NCBI RefSeq assembly: GCF_000007905.1
Contig: NC_004917.1
Span: 682,001 to 746,000 of the forward strand
Length of the DNA stretch: 64,000 nucleotides
Direction: 5' to 3'
Source of the DNA: Helicobacter hepaticus ATCC 51449
GTDB taxonomy: Bacteria > Campylobacterota > Campylobacteria > Campylobacterales > Helicobacteraceae
Shown: positions 29,191 through 38,707 of the stretch, in pieces
How positions within the stretch are numbered: the stretch's first letter is position 1
Layout of the letters: each line of letters starts with the position of its first letter
Notes under the pieces: generated by a model
The model's input: the letters and a program-made list of their open reading frames with translations, nothing else
Database searches by the model: none
Told to the model about the DNA's origin: nothing
Program-made: the position numbers and the translations under genes

Positions 29191-31506
29191 TCATTCTATA
29201 TTAAAGCTTATGGTGTCCATATTCCCATCTTCACCTACAATGACAAGAGAATGAGTGCGCCGAGCAAGAAATAATTTAAGTGTAGATTGTGTAGAAATGT
29301 GGATAAGTTTTTCATTTAAATACCACGATACTTGTTGGTTTTTAAGATTAGCAATGCGGATTATAAGCTCTTGCTGTCCATCAAAATCTTTAGGCTGAAT
29401 AATTGTAATTCCTTGTAAAGGATAGATAATTTGTAAGCTTTTATTGCGTTCTAAAAGATGTTTTTGAATATTCACATTTTGAAGCTTATAATAAGCTAGA
29501 ACATTTGTAGGAAGTTTAAGAGCAAGAGAGGGTTTGGCAAAAAGAAAATCCTTAGCAAGAGAATCTACTTCCTTTTCATTTGCTAAAAAAACTTTTTTTA
29601 AAAAAGGTGATGGTTGCAGAGGTTGAGCTGATGTAGGAAAAAGAATGCTTGATAACCCTATTTTGCTCTCTTCAAGTAAAATTTTTAATTCATCATTTAC
29701 GCCATATCCGCTCAATCTATCCACTTCAATGTTTTTTAAAGATTCTGCAGGAAGAGAAAAACTAATGTTATTATTAGGGAGTTCTTCAAGAATTTCAAAA
29801 AGCAATGTCCCGGCTGTTTTAACGCCAAAAATATTCGGATTTGCTTTGCCTGTGAAATTCCCAGCCCAGACAACGATAGTATATTGAGGACTAGCTCCTG
29901 CTGCCCACGCATCTTTTCTCCCATAACTTGTGCCACTTTTCCACGAAAATGCCATTTTTTCTCTATGATAGTCTAAATCCCCCTCTCTTTGTAACTCTTT
30001 GAGCGTTTGAAGGGTAAGGTAAGCACTTCCTTTGCTCAAAAAGCGTTTAAGAGGTTTCTTTTGGGTATTTAAAAGTGTATAAAGCTCCCCAAATTCTCCA
30101 TATTGAGCCAAACCCCTATAAAGTCGTGCGATTTGAAGCATATTCATTTCTTTTGAGCCAAGTATAAATGATAAACCATAACGTTGTGCATTACTTGCTT
30201 CAAATCCTGCCATATCTTGCAATGTGAAAAAGAATTTTTCATAACCATAATTTTGCAAAAGTTTGACAAAAGGCACATTGAGTGATTTTTGCAAAGCAGT
30301 TTGTGCAGGCACTAAGCCTTGATAAGTTTTAGTAGCATTTTGTGGATTAAAATTAGAAAAAAACAAGGGCACATCTACAAGCAGACTTTGAGGAGCAATA
30401 AGTCCATCATCAATGCTTAGAGCATAAAGAAAAGGTTTTAAAAGTGAGCCCACAGAGCGCATTGCGCTTACTCCATCAATTTGCCCAAAATTATCAATAT
30501 CTAAAAAATCTTGCGAACCCACATAGCATAAAATCTCTCCACTTTGCGTATCTACCACAAGTGCAGCGAGGTTTAAAATTCCTTGAGAAAGAAGCTTTTT
30601 GTGATATTGTTTGATTTTAGTTTCTAAACGGGCTTGAAGTGTTTTATCAATCGTAGAAACAATATTATTTTGCTTCCTTGCAGCAATAAGTTTGAGACTA
30701 AGATGTGGTGCAAGATTATGATGATGTATTTTGCGTGAGGGAAGAGGCTCTTTGAGTGCTATAGAGAGAATCTCTTTATCAAAATAGCCTTGCGTGTGAA
30801 GTTTAACCAAAAGGGCATCGCGTTTATTTTTGAGAATATCCGTATTTTTCTTGAGATTAAATAAGCCCGGTGCATTAGGTAAAACTGCAAGGAGAGCAGA
30901 TTCTGCCCAAGTGAGAGAGCCAACATCTTTATTAAAATATAAAAGAGCAGCCGAATGATAACCGATAATATTTCCCCCATAAGGGGCGTTATTAAGATAC
31001 ATATGCAAAATTTCATCTTTATTAAAAGCAGCTTCAAGCGCAAGAGTTTGAAAAAACTCATTGATTTTATTTGTATAAGTGCGTGGAGAATTAAGATAGA
31101 GCTTGACTACTTGCATACTAATGGTGCTTCCTCCTATGCGTTTTGAGGAGGTAAGATTATTTTTGATACTTCGCAAAAGCGCAAGTATATCTATACCAAA
31201 ATGTGAATAAAAACGTTTATCTTCGTAAGTAAGCACTGCTGCACGTATTTTAGATGAAATAGGCGATGGAGATTTGAGATGCCATTGTTGCTCAGGCGTT
31301 AAAAATACACTTAGGATATGATTATGTCTATCAAAAACGCTTTTGCTATATCTAGATTCAAAAAGATCACTATGCGGAGAAAGTGTAGTATAAAAGCTTA
31401 CAAACACTCCTATGCCATAGATACAAAAAAGTATCATAAGTGCCATAAAAAATAAAAATGGCACTTTGAGATAAGTTAAAAAAATGTTTTGATGTCTTTT
31501 TCTCAC
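29191..31506 (-). CDS. pbpC: Penicillin-binding protein 1C (bifunctional glycosyltransferase/transpeptidase)
   Basis: 771 residues starting at GTG 31506, overlapping the alpha-2-macroglobulin stop by four bases (GTGA). One N-terminal membrane helix (about 15-35), a GT51 transglycosylase domain (YEDKRFYSHFGID, GGSTISMQ), a transpeptidase domain with SVGSLLKP (active Ser near 350) and KSGTSYGRKDAWAAG, then a C-terminal PBP1C-specific domain. It polymerises and perhaps cross-links peptidoglycan in the periplasm. Pairing with a bacterial alpha-2-macroglobulin is the standard arrangement, suggesting envelope repair coupled to protease defence. Confidence 0.93.
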   Translation of the reverse strand: MRKRHQNIFLTYLKVPFLFFMALMILFCIYGIGVFVSFYTTLSPHSDLFESRYSKSVFDRHNHILSVFLTPEQQWHLKSPSPISSKIRAAVLTYEDKRFYSHFGIDILALLRSIKNNLTSSKRIGGSTISMQVVKLYLNSPRTYTNKINEFFQTLALEAAFNKDEILHMYLNNAPYGGNIIGYHSAALLYFNKDVGSLTWAESALLAVLPNAPGLFNLKKNTDILKNKRDALLVKLHTQGYFDKEILSIALKEPLPSRKIHHHNLAPHLSLKLIAARKQNNIVSTIDKTLQARLETKIKQYHKKLLSQGILNLAALVVDTQSGEILCYVGSQDFLDIDNFGQIDGVSAMRSVGSLLKPFLYALSIDDGLIAPQSLLVDVPLFFSNFNPQNATKTYQGLVPAQTALQKSLNVPFVKLLQNYGYEKFFFTLQDMAGFEASNAQRYGLSFILGSKEMNMLQIARLYRGLAQYGEFGELYTLLNTQKKPLKRFLSKGSAYLTLQTLKELQREGDLDYHREKMAFSWKSGTSYGRKDAWAAGASPQYTIVVWAGNFTGKANPNIFGVKTAGTLLFEILEELPNNNISFSLPAESLKNIEVDRLSGYGVNDELKILLEESKIGLSSILFPTSAQPLQPSPFLKKVFLANEKEVDSLAKDFLFAKPSLALKLPTNVLAYYKLQNVNIQKHLLERNKSLQIIYPLQGITIIQPKDFDGQQELIIRIANLKNQQVSWYLNEKLIHISTQSTLKLFLARRTHSLVIVGEDGNMDTISFNIE

Positions 31507-34500
31507 GGAGATGTTACCGAAACAGCCCTAGATTCTGTATTGGCAAGAAAACTATTATCATACATTGCTTCTGCATTTGCAGGAGGCAAGAGGTAATTAC
31601 CCGGAGTAATAGTATTGATTTTGACAAACATACTCTCATTTGCTCCATAATAATTTAAAAACCACATAATCTTATCATCGCGAATATCTGTGTAAGCAAT
31701 ATTGCCGTTGCGAACAAAATCGGGGAGTTTATCATTATTTAATCGTGTATTTTCAATTTCCCAACCACTAGGAAGATTCTGCGTGATAGCTACATTATCC
31801 ACAATCACGATTTTATCAGCATTTGTGAGTGTGAGCTTAAGATAAAAAGTGCTACCAGAAGGCAAAGAATCTACATCAATGGCGTTTCCTTTTTCATCTA
31901 CAAAACTTCGCTCAAGTGCAATTTTTTTTGCACTAGGTTTTATATCTTTTTCAAGCAAGATGCCATCCCATACTTGAGCAATATAAAGTGGAAAAGCACT
32001 TTGTGAAGTAATTTTGCCTTTTATATCATCAAATGGCAATTTCAGTGTATCTTTACCCTCAAAGTTCTTGCCCTCAAATGTAATGCTAAAACTATTTTGA
32101 GAATCCCCACCTTGAGAAGAAAGCGTGGGTGCAATAGCAAGGAGTGAATAGCCAAGTGTTTGAGTAGAAAGCCAATTATTGCTTTCAAGCTGTTGTTGGA
32201 TATATGTTAAAAGTTCCTTGTGTGGAGTTTTATAAATATCCATATAAGCCTTAAGAATCATTGCATCATCACGCAATGGCGAACCATAGCTAAAACGATA
32301 ATATGAATTATCGCGCTCTGTGCTTTTGGTGGGGAGATTCTCTGTAATTTTTTGTGCAATCTCTTCAAGCCCTGCAAGCTTGTAAGCCGCTGCTAGAAGC
32401 CATTTATCTCTTACATCAAGCTTTTTAAAATGATGTTCATATATGTTATTGAGCAGTCCTATTTGTGGCTTTCCAGCAAGAGAAAGCAAGTAAAGCGGAT
32501 AAATCGTGGTGGGCACATCAGTTGTATTTTTTACATAATAAGTTTCATAATTTATCCACGCTTTAAGAACACTCTCTGGCACATAATATCCTTGTGCTTG
32601 AGCAAGCAATAAGAAATGTCCAGCATACGCACTTCCCCATCTATCAGCAGAAGAGCCCCCCTGCCAATAAGCAAATCCACCATTACTTGTCTGAAATGTA
32701 GCTATACGCGCAATACCTGCATTAATATTTTTCACTATCGTGGGTTTATCAATAAAATTTGCCTTACTTAAGGTTGTGAGGAAAAGTTGAGGAAGCACAC
32801 TTGAAGTTGTTTGTTCAATACAACCATAAGGATAACGTATAAGCCATTTAAGACGATGGTCAATGCTCATAATAGGCTTATCGCTCACAAGCACATAGCC
32901 CATTTGAGAATCTTTAATATATTCTTTTGGATTTTCAAGTATGAATGAATCTCTTGATTCGAGGATAAATTTTTTATTGAGAGTTGTATAAGGATTATTT
33001 GGCAAAATATCAATTTCTGTGCGCTCTTGCATACTAAAATCCCCACTTTTAAGTGTAATATCAATAAAATCTTGTCCTATACTTTCTTTATCCACTTGAG
33101 CTTTAAGGTGAATCATTTGAGACTTTTTATCATTAAAGGTAAGTGTGATGTTATTTTTTTCAAGACGGATTTTTTCGCCACTTGTAAGGGTAAGATTAGC
33201 TTTACCCACATTATCTTGAGTAGGAAATACTTCAATAGCAAGAGTAAAAGAATCACCTATTTTAAGACTGCGTGGAATGGTAGGAAGCATTACAACAGGT
33301 GCGCTTACTTTCATATCACTTGAAGCACTCCCATAGGCTTCGTCATTTACCGCTACTGCCATAATTCTCACACTACCCATATAAGCGGGCATAGTATATG
33401 TGAATTGTGCTTTGCCAAATTCATCACTCATAATAGGCGGCGTGTAAAATGTTACAGGTTTAAAACGTTGGGCTTGATGCAAATCTTTACGATTTGCACC
33501 TGCTGCAAGTTCATCTCCTCCGACTTTGAGAATCTGATGTATATGCCCTATATCTCGCCCAATGATAAGATTATAGTTATCAAAGCTAGAAAGTGCAAGA
33601 GCGATTTTTTGATAAAAATATTTCCACGGATTTGGCGAGACAAAATCTGTCAAATCAAGTAATCCTTCATCGACAATAGCAAGGGTATAGGCAACTTTTT
33701 TGTTTTCCTTATTAGAGAGTTTGACTGCAAAATCAGTATTTGGTCGGATTGATTGAGGGGCATTTATTTCAAGTGTAAGCTTAGAATCCTTATCTTCTAC
33801 CATAAGCGGCAATACACCATAAAGCCTTTGTGAGCGGTCATTATCAAGCTTGTGATAGTTTTGTAACAAATTGATAGCAACATAAATATTAGGTGCATAA
33901 GATTTTTTAAGCGGAATTTTAAAACTACTTTGTGCGTCTTTAGTATGAATCCAAAACCGCTCTAGGACTTTCTCTTGATTGATGATAGTGATAAGCGCTT
34001 GAGCATCAGGTGTGCTTTCAAAATTTATAGTTGCTTCCTCGCCCACGAGGTATTGTTCTTTATCTGATTGAATCTTAAGTTGTGTATTTTTTTGGGCTTG
34101 TATAGGCTCTCCAGCCTCACTTGCATAGAGGAAAATTGCACTTTTACTATGATTACTTTCATCTTCTACCTCAATAAAAATCTCTCCTGATTGAGTAGGC
34201 TTAAATGTAAGCATAACGGGCTCTAATTTAGAGATAAGTGTGCCGCTTTTTAGGAGCTTGGTATTTTTATCTCTTTTAATAGAACGCGCAAACTCATTGT
34301 AATTATCATAATCCCACCACCACGAATAACTATTTTGGTAAATTCTAAAGTTAAGGTTATGGTTAGCAAGAGGCTTTTGCGTATTGCTAGAAAGGACAAT
34401 AATGGGGATTTGCATTTCAGAATCTATATTGACATAGCGAGAAGGGGATTTAATCCCCACAAAACTATCATAGAGTGCAATATCCACATTTTTTCTTGCA

Positions 34501-36950
34501 CTCACAAATCGCCCACCATTTTCAAAGACTTTTGTCGTAATAAAAGCACGAAGATTTTTGCCTATATCCTCTGTATTTTTTACATTAAAAGAGCCTTGCG
34601 TATGACCATTTTCGTTAAGCTGTCCTTCTAAGGTATCATTAAAACTATAATGCAAAGATGAAGGGTGCATAAAAGTATAACCATTATAGGCTGGGGCATA
34701 GAAATTTATGCCTTGCATATAAATTTTATTTTCATATTTAAGATTTGCTGCTGGTGCACCAAAAAGATAATGTGAGCGGATATCAAAAAAGAGGGCATTA
34801 TCATTTTTTTTAAGCTCTGTAAGATTAATATGCTCTGGGCTTACAATCTCTACCTTTATACGATTTGGCACGACACTCTCTACTGATATATTGTGCCAAA
34901 ACTCACTTCCTCCGACTTTAGTTTTAAGTCGCCAAATACCTGTATCTGCACTTTTGTCTATTTTAAAATCATAAGTAAAAAGCCCAAATAATTGCTCCTT
35001 GAGCGAAAAATCTTCAAGCACTACTTTACCTTGCGGAGAAGTAAGGGTTATATGAATAGGGTGGGTTATAGGTTTAGCATCTGCACGTGCAATGATATTA
35101 ATATGGGCGGTATCGCCGGGACGATAAACACCTCTATCAGTATAAATATAAGCAAAAGTATGTTGATGTGATTGCAATCCTCCCACATCAAAACCCTCAA
35201 GGCTAAGAGGCGCATTCAGACGTAAAATAGTAGTATCTTCACCTTTTGTAGCGCTTAGATACATTATTTTTTGTGCCTGCTCAAAATGAGCTAGACCTTG
35301 CTCATTAGTAGTAAGAGTAGCGATAGTTTGATTCTTGTGGCTAATGGCATTTATTTTTACTTGAGGTAGAGGCTTATTGCTCACAATATCAAGGGCAAAT
35401 ACTTCAAGCTTGTTGTCAATTTGTTGAGCTAAAAGCGCAATATTTGAAAAAATCAAATGCTTTAAAATCTTGCCTTGTTGATTAAAAAATTGCTCTTTAC
35501 GCCACTCCGAAGTGCCCTCTGGGAAATCATAATCTACCCCGTTTTTATCAAAACTAAGTTCTACAATAAATATACCCTCTTGTGCCTTGAGTGTGGAAAA
35601 ATCAAGTTGGGTTTGAATCCATTGATTTTTTTGCATAGCAATATCAAAGCTTTGTTCAAATACAACATCGCCCAATCGTTCAAAATCTGCATATATCCCT
35701 CTGCGCCCTCCATTATATTCATCGTCATAATCGTCATAATCATTGTATAAGGCATTAGTATATTTGGTTTCACCAATGAGATTCTGTTTATACAGATAAG
35801 CCGTAGTGTTATTTGGGTAGATTTTGCTTACTTTGAGATTAACTTTTTTGACATTTATACTTTTAAAGGCAATTTTTTTCTCTGCATTACTTGGCAAAAA
35901 TACACCTTGTTGAGAAAAGGCAAGTGAAGGAGGAATTTGATTAAACACTATATCAGCATCTTTTGGTTTTTCTAAACGTGAGCGGTCAATAGCCATAATT
36001 CCCTCTTTGATATGCACTTTATAGCTTGTTGAAGGATTAAAAGACGCATTAATCCTCATAATATTGCCTTGTTTGGTAATATTCGTTTTTACTTGTGGGC
36101 TTATAGAGACAAAATCTGCCAAATTTGCATTATCAGCAAGATTTTGGGAAAAATGCACTTGGATATGAGGTGTTTCATCTAAGATAGCTTGAATATCTAC
36201 TACTTCTAAGCCCTCATTTTCTCGCACATAACGCAATATTTCATCTTTTTCCAAACCCAAAGGTTTTGCAGATAGAGTAAGTTCATAACTTTTTTCTTTA
36301 TCATCAAAGGTTAAATTTTGGCTTGTAATAACAAAATCTTTGCTCGCTTGTGGGGCAAGAGTGAAATCAAGCTCTTTACCTGTATCATCTTTGAGATGAA
36401 AAATTGAACGCAACTCTTTAGAATCTACTGAAGAAATACCGGTTGTATTGCGAAGAATTTTTATGTCTTGAGAAAGAACAATCTCGGCTGATATGAAAAA
36501 ACTTTTGTCATCAATGTAATGAGGAAGGAGTTTAGATGTCTCTATCTTTGTAGTATTAGTATGAAGATCTAGGCTAATGGTATCTTCTAAAAGTGATTGA
36601 GCAAGTTTTGAGAGCTTGATATTAAGCGTATAATCTGTATTTGGCTCAAGTATGCCACTTGGAACAATGAGGAGTTCATAAGGAGATTTGAAGCTGTAAT
36701 GCCCAACCAAAGAGTTTCCATTAAGCGTAATGAATTTGTCTTGTTCATTTACATTATAAAGAATGCCTATATTTTCTGCATTTTCTGATGCAATGGGTTG
36801 ATTAAAGGTAATAAGTATTTCTGGTGTAGTAGAGATATTTTGAGTATAACTTTCTACGAATTTATTATCCGAACAAGCAGTAAGAAAAGTAGATACATAA
36901 ATAAATCCAAAAAATACAAAAAACTTCCATATATAACATAAATAACGCAT
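31503..36950 (-). CDS. Bacterial alpha-2-macroglobulin lipoprotein
   Basis: 1815 residues. The lipoprotein signal ends in lipobox LTAC (Cys about 26). The large body has several MG (immunoglobulin-like) domains, including an MG2-type stretch with AYIYTDRGVYRPGDTAHI, and a complete thioester motif GCIEQ with Cys 1377 and Gln 1380, followed by the helical thioester domain. Such proteins trap foreign proteases in the periplasm by covalent thioester capture. It is translationally coupled to pbpC. Expression may vary, because the promoter carries a 13-bp T tract. Confidence 0.93.
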   Translation of the reverse strand: MRYLCYIWKFFVFFGFIYVSTFLTACSDNKFVESYTQNISTTPEILITFNQPIASENAENIGILYNVNEQDKFITLNGNSLVGHYSFKSPYELLIVPSGILEPNTDYTLNIKLSKLAQSLLEDTISLDLHTNTTKIETSKLLPHYIDDKSFFISAEIVLSQDIKILRNTTGISSVDSKELRSIFHLKDDTGKELDFTLAPQASKDFVITSQNLTFDDKEKSYELTLSAKPLGLEKDEILRYVRENEGLEVVDIQAILDETPHIQVHFSQNLADNANLADFVSISPQVKTNITKQGNIMRINASFNPSTSYKVHIKEGIMAIDRSRLEKPKDADIVFNQIPPSLAFSQQGVFLPSNAEKKIAFKSINVKKVNLKVSKIYPNNTTAYLYKQNLIGETKYTNALYNDYDDYDDEYNGGRRGIYADFERLGDVVFEQSFDIAMQKNQWIQTQLDFSTLKAQEGIFIVELSFDKNGVDYDFPEGTSEWRKEQFFNQQGKILKHLIFSNIALLAQQIDNKLEVFALDIVSNKPLPQVKINAISHKNQTIATLTTNEQGLAHFEQAQKIMYLSATKGEDTTILRLNAPLSLEGFDVGGLQSHQHTFAYIYTDRGVYRPGDTAHINIIARADAKPITHPIHITLTSPQGKVVLEDFSLKEQLFGLFTYDFKIDKSADTGIWRLKTKVGGSEFWHNISVESVVPNRIKVEIVSPEHINLTELKKNDNALFFDIRSHYLFGAPAANLKYENKIYMQGINFYAPAYNGYTFMHPSSLHYSFNDTLEGQLNENGHTQGSFNVKNTEDIGKNLRAFITTKVFENGGRFVSARKNVDIALYDSFVGIKSPSRYVNIDSEMQIPIIVLSSNTQKPLANHNLNFRIYQNSYSWWWDYDNYNEFARSIKRDKNTKLLKSGTLISKLEPVMLTFKPTQSGEIFIEVEDESNHSKSAIFLYASEAGEPIQAQKNTQLKIQSDKEQYLVGEEATINFESTPDAQALITIINQEKVLERFWIHTKDAQSSFKIPLKKSYAPNIYVAINLLQNYHKLDNDRSQRLYGVLPLMVEDKDSKLTLEINAPQSIRPNTDFAVKLSNKENKKVAYTLAIVDEGLLDLTDFVSPNPWKYFYQKIALALSSFDNYNLIIGRDIGHIHQILKVGGDELAAGANRKDLHQAQRFKPVTFYTPPIMSDEFGKAQFTYTMPAYMGSVRIMAVAVNDEAYGSASSDMKVSAPVVMLPTIPRSLKIGDSFTLAIEVFPTQDNVGKANLTLTSGEKIRLEKNNITLTFNDKKSQMIHLKAQVDKESIGQDFIDITLKSGDFSMQERTEIDILPNNPYTTLNKKFILESRDSFILENPKEYIKDSQMGYVLVSDKPIMSIDHRLKWLIRYPYGCIEQTTSSVLPQLFLTTLSKANFIDKPTIVKNINAGIARIATFQTSNGGFAYWQGGSSADRWGSAYAGHFLLLAQAQGYYVPESVLKAWINYETYYVKNTTDVPTTIYPLYLLSLAGKPQIGLLNNIYEHHFKKLDVRDKWLLAAAYKLAGLEEIAQKITENLPTKSTERDNSYYRFSYGSPLRDDAMILKAYMDIYKTPHKELLTYIQQQLESNNWLSTQTLGYSLLAIAPTLSSQGGDSQNSFSITFEGKNFEGKDTLKLPFDDIKGKITSQSAFPLYIAQVWDGILLEKDIKPSAKKIALERSFVDEKGNAIDVDSLPSGSTFYLKLTLTNADKIVIVDNVAITQNLPSGWEIENTRLNNDKLPDFVRNGNIAYTDIRDDKIMWFLNYYGANESMFVKINTITPGNYLLPPANAEAMYDNSFLANTESRAVSVTSP

Positions 36951-36985
36951 TTAGCCCTCCGAATTTTTTAGTTATAAAGTTATAA

Positions 36986-37006
36986 ATTATATCAAAAAAA
37001 AAAAAA
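36986..37006 (-). promoter_or_regulatory. Promoter of the alpha-2-macroglobulin/pbpC operon with poly-T tract
   Basis: On the minus strand, a run of 13 T (complement of A13 at 36994-37006) is followed by GA and then TATAAT (36991-36986), 36 bp before the ATG. The tract occupies the -35/-10 spacer. Homopolymer length changes at this position alter promoter strength in other Helicobacter genes, so this may be a phase-variable promoter. Confidence 0.6.
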
Positions 37007-37033
37007 CACTTTTTTCACATAAACTATATAAAG

Positions 37034-37945
37034 CTAAAAATATGTCGCAAAATGCGGTATAAACGAAAAATTATGGCAACTTGTGAAATAATAACTCTTG
37101 CCTTTAAAGCTAAAAGCAAGAGTATGCGCATTAAGGCACAAATAAGGTGCGCCAAAATAACTTTCATATTGATGAGGAGGCAATGCGGGAGATTCAAGAT
37201 AGAATCTACTATACTCTTCTTTGGTGCCATAAAGCGGATCACCCAAGATTCTATGCCCAATATGTGCGCAATGCAAACGGATTTGATGAGTTCTGCCTGT
37301 GAGAGGCAAGACACGGATAAGTGTAGAATCTGTAGGCGAATGATAGGCTAAAGGATAAAGTTTCGTGCGACTTGGCTTGCCATAAGGGCTAATAATGCTT
37401 TTAATAGATAAATCTGTGCCTTTATATTTTTGTAAAGCAATAGGCTCATCAATAAGACATTCTTGCGTAAGTTTGCCCTCAACAATGGCATAATAAGTTT
37501 TAAGAATCTGCCTTGTGCTTATAAGTTCTTTTAGCTCTGGTTCACTTTGAGGATTGATTGCGCACAATACAAGTCCGCTTGTTTGCTTATCAAGGCGATG
37601 AATAGCGTTAGCATAATTGCCAAAACGTAATTTGAGGGCATCATTGAGTGAGTAATGATAGAATCTGCCTTTGGGGTGTGTAAGGAGATTATGCGGTTTA
37701 TCATATACACAAAAATCTTCATTAAAAAAAAGTGGTTCAAGCTCTATATCACAAGCTTCAAATTCACTTAATTCTACTTGCCCACAAATAATTTCATTTT
37801 TGGCAATAACACGATTATGCTGCCTTAGGCGTTTTTTGTCCAAAACCTTTTGAGCTTGAGCTTGGGTATAACCCCTGTGCCGCATAAGAAATAAAAAAGC
37901 GGGAAGAGGCTGTGCTATATGATAGGAATTAGTAACAAAAGGCAT
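37034..37945 (-). CDS. RluA-family pseudouridine synthase
   Basis: 303 residues from the ATG at 37945, chosen for its AAAGGAG site; longer in-frame options lack one. The catalytic motif HRLDKQTSGLVL carries the nucleophilic Asp and is followed by RTHQIRLHCAHIGHRILGDPLYG. This is the RluA/RluC/RluD group that modifies uridines of 23S rRNA or tRNA; the exact target is not clear. It lies between the alpha-2-macroglobulin promoter and the frameshifted chemoreceptor. Confidence 0.85.
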   Translation of the reverse strand: MPFVTNSYHIAQPLPAFLFLMRHRGYTQAQAQKVLDKKRLRQHNRVIAKNEIICGQVELSEFEACDIELEPLFFNEDFCVYDKPHNLLTHPKGRFYHYSLNDALKLRFGNYANAIHRLDKQTSGLVLCAINPQSEPELKELISTRQILKTYYAIVEGKLTQECLIDEPIALQKYKGTDLSIKSIISPYGKPSRTKLYPLAYHSPTDSTLIRVLPLTGRTHQIRLHCAHIGHRILGDPLYGTKEEYSRFYLESPALPPHQYESYFGAPYLCLNAHTLAFSFKGKSYYFTSCHNFSFIPHFATYF

Positions 37946-38035
37946 AACACTCCTTTGAAAATATGGAGCATATTGTAATGAATTTTGCTTTACTCTCTCT
38001 TTTAGAATAAGCACATTATATCTATAATAAAGATT

Positions 38036-38707
38036 CTATGAGAATTTCTTTTTATTTGCATCATTTAAAATCTTTGAGGCAACATCATCAAGAGCATTGC
38101 TAATTTTTTGCGAATGATTAGCAATATTTGCATTCTCTTGTGTGAGTGCTTCAAGCTGTGATATAGCCTCATTAATTTGAGTAACTCCAGTAGTTTGCTC
38201 TCTAATAGATTCTCCCATATCATTAATACTTTGCACTAAGAGATTTGTATTAGCTTCAATCTCTCCTAAGCTCTTTTGAGTTCTCTCGGCTAATTTTCGC
38301 ACCTCATCTGCAACAACAGCAAATCCTCTTCCGTGTTCTCCTGCTCTTGCAGCTTCTATTGCTGCATTAAGAGCAAGTAAGTTTGTTTGGTCTGCTATAT
38401 CTCTAATGATACCTATAACATTTTTAATATCTTCACTTTGTTGGATAACTTCTCCAGTCTTACCACTTACATTTTGCATAGAACTTGTAATCTCTTCTAC
38501 TGCTTGAGCTGTTTGTTCTAAAGAGGAAGCTTGGGAATTAGAACCTTGCGTGAGCTCATCTATTACAGATTCTATTTCTTTTGATTTGGCTTCAAGATCC
38601 TTGGCATATCGCATAGAATCACGAAGCATTTTACAGATAGAATCTCCTAATTCATTGATGGCTATGCCCATACCACGAGCATTTTCAATATCTATCGGTA
38701 AAATCAT
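38036..38707 (-). CDS. Chemoreceptor signalling domain (3' part of a frameshifted gene)
   Basis: 223 codons from the first ATG in this frame. It holds the C-terminal half of a methyl-accepting chemotaxis protein: methylation helices and the tip [19 protein letters not shown]. It has no ribosome site of its own and continues the upstream frame at 38685-40130. Removing one base near 38690 joins the two as ...[12 protein letters not shown]..., giving about 697 residues, close to the intact 685-residue paralogue at 22.6 kb. The 383 bp at 38157-38539 are identical to that paralogue. It is most likely the remnant end of a pseudogene. Confidence 0.75.
   Translation of the reverse strand: MILPIDIENARGMGIAINELGDSICKMLRDSMRYAKDLEAKSKEIESVIDELTQGSNSQASSLEQTAQAVEEITSSMQNVSGKTGEVIQQSEDIKNVIGIIRDIADQTNLLALNAAIEAARAGEHGRGFAVVADEVRKLAERTQKSLGEIEANTNLLVQSINDMGESIREQTTGVTQINEAISQLEALTQENANIANHSQKISNALDDVASKILNDANKKKFS
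38157..38539 (-). repeat. 383-bp perfect inverted repeat, right copy
   Basis: Complement of this stretch equals 24167-24549 at every base compared. It encodes the signalling hairpin in the frameshifted chemoreceptor. It is the partner for gene conversion or inversion with the left copy. Confidence 0.9.
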
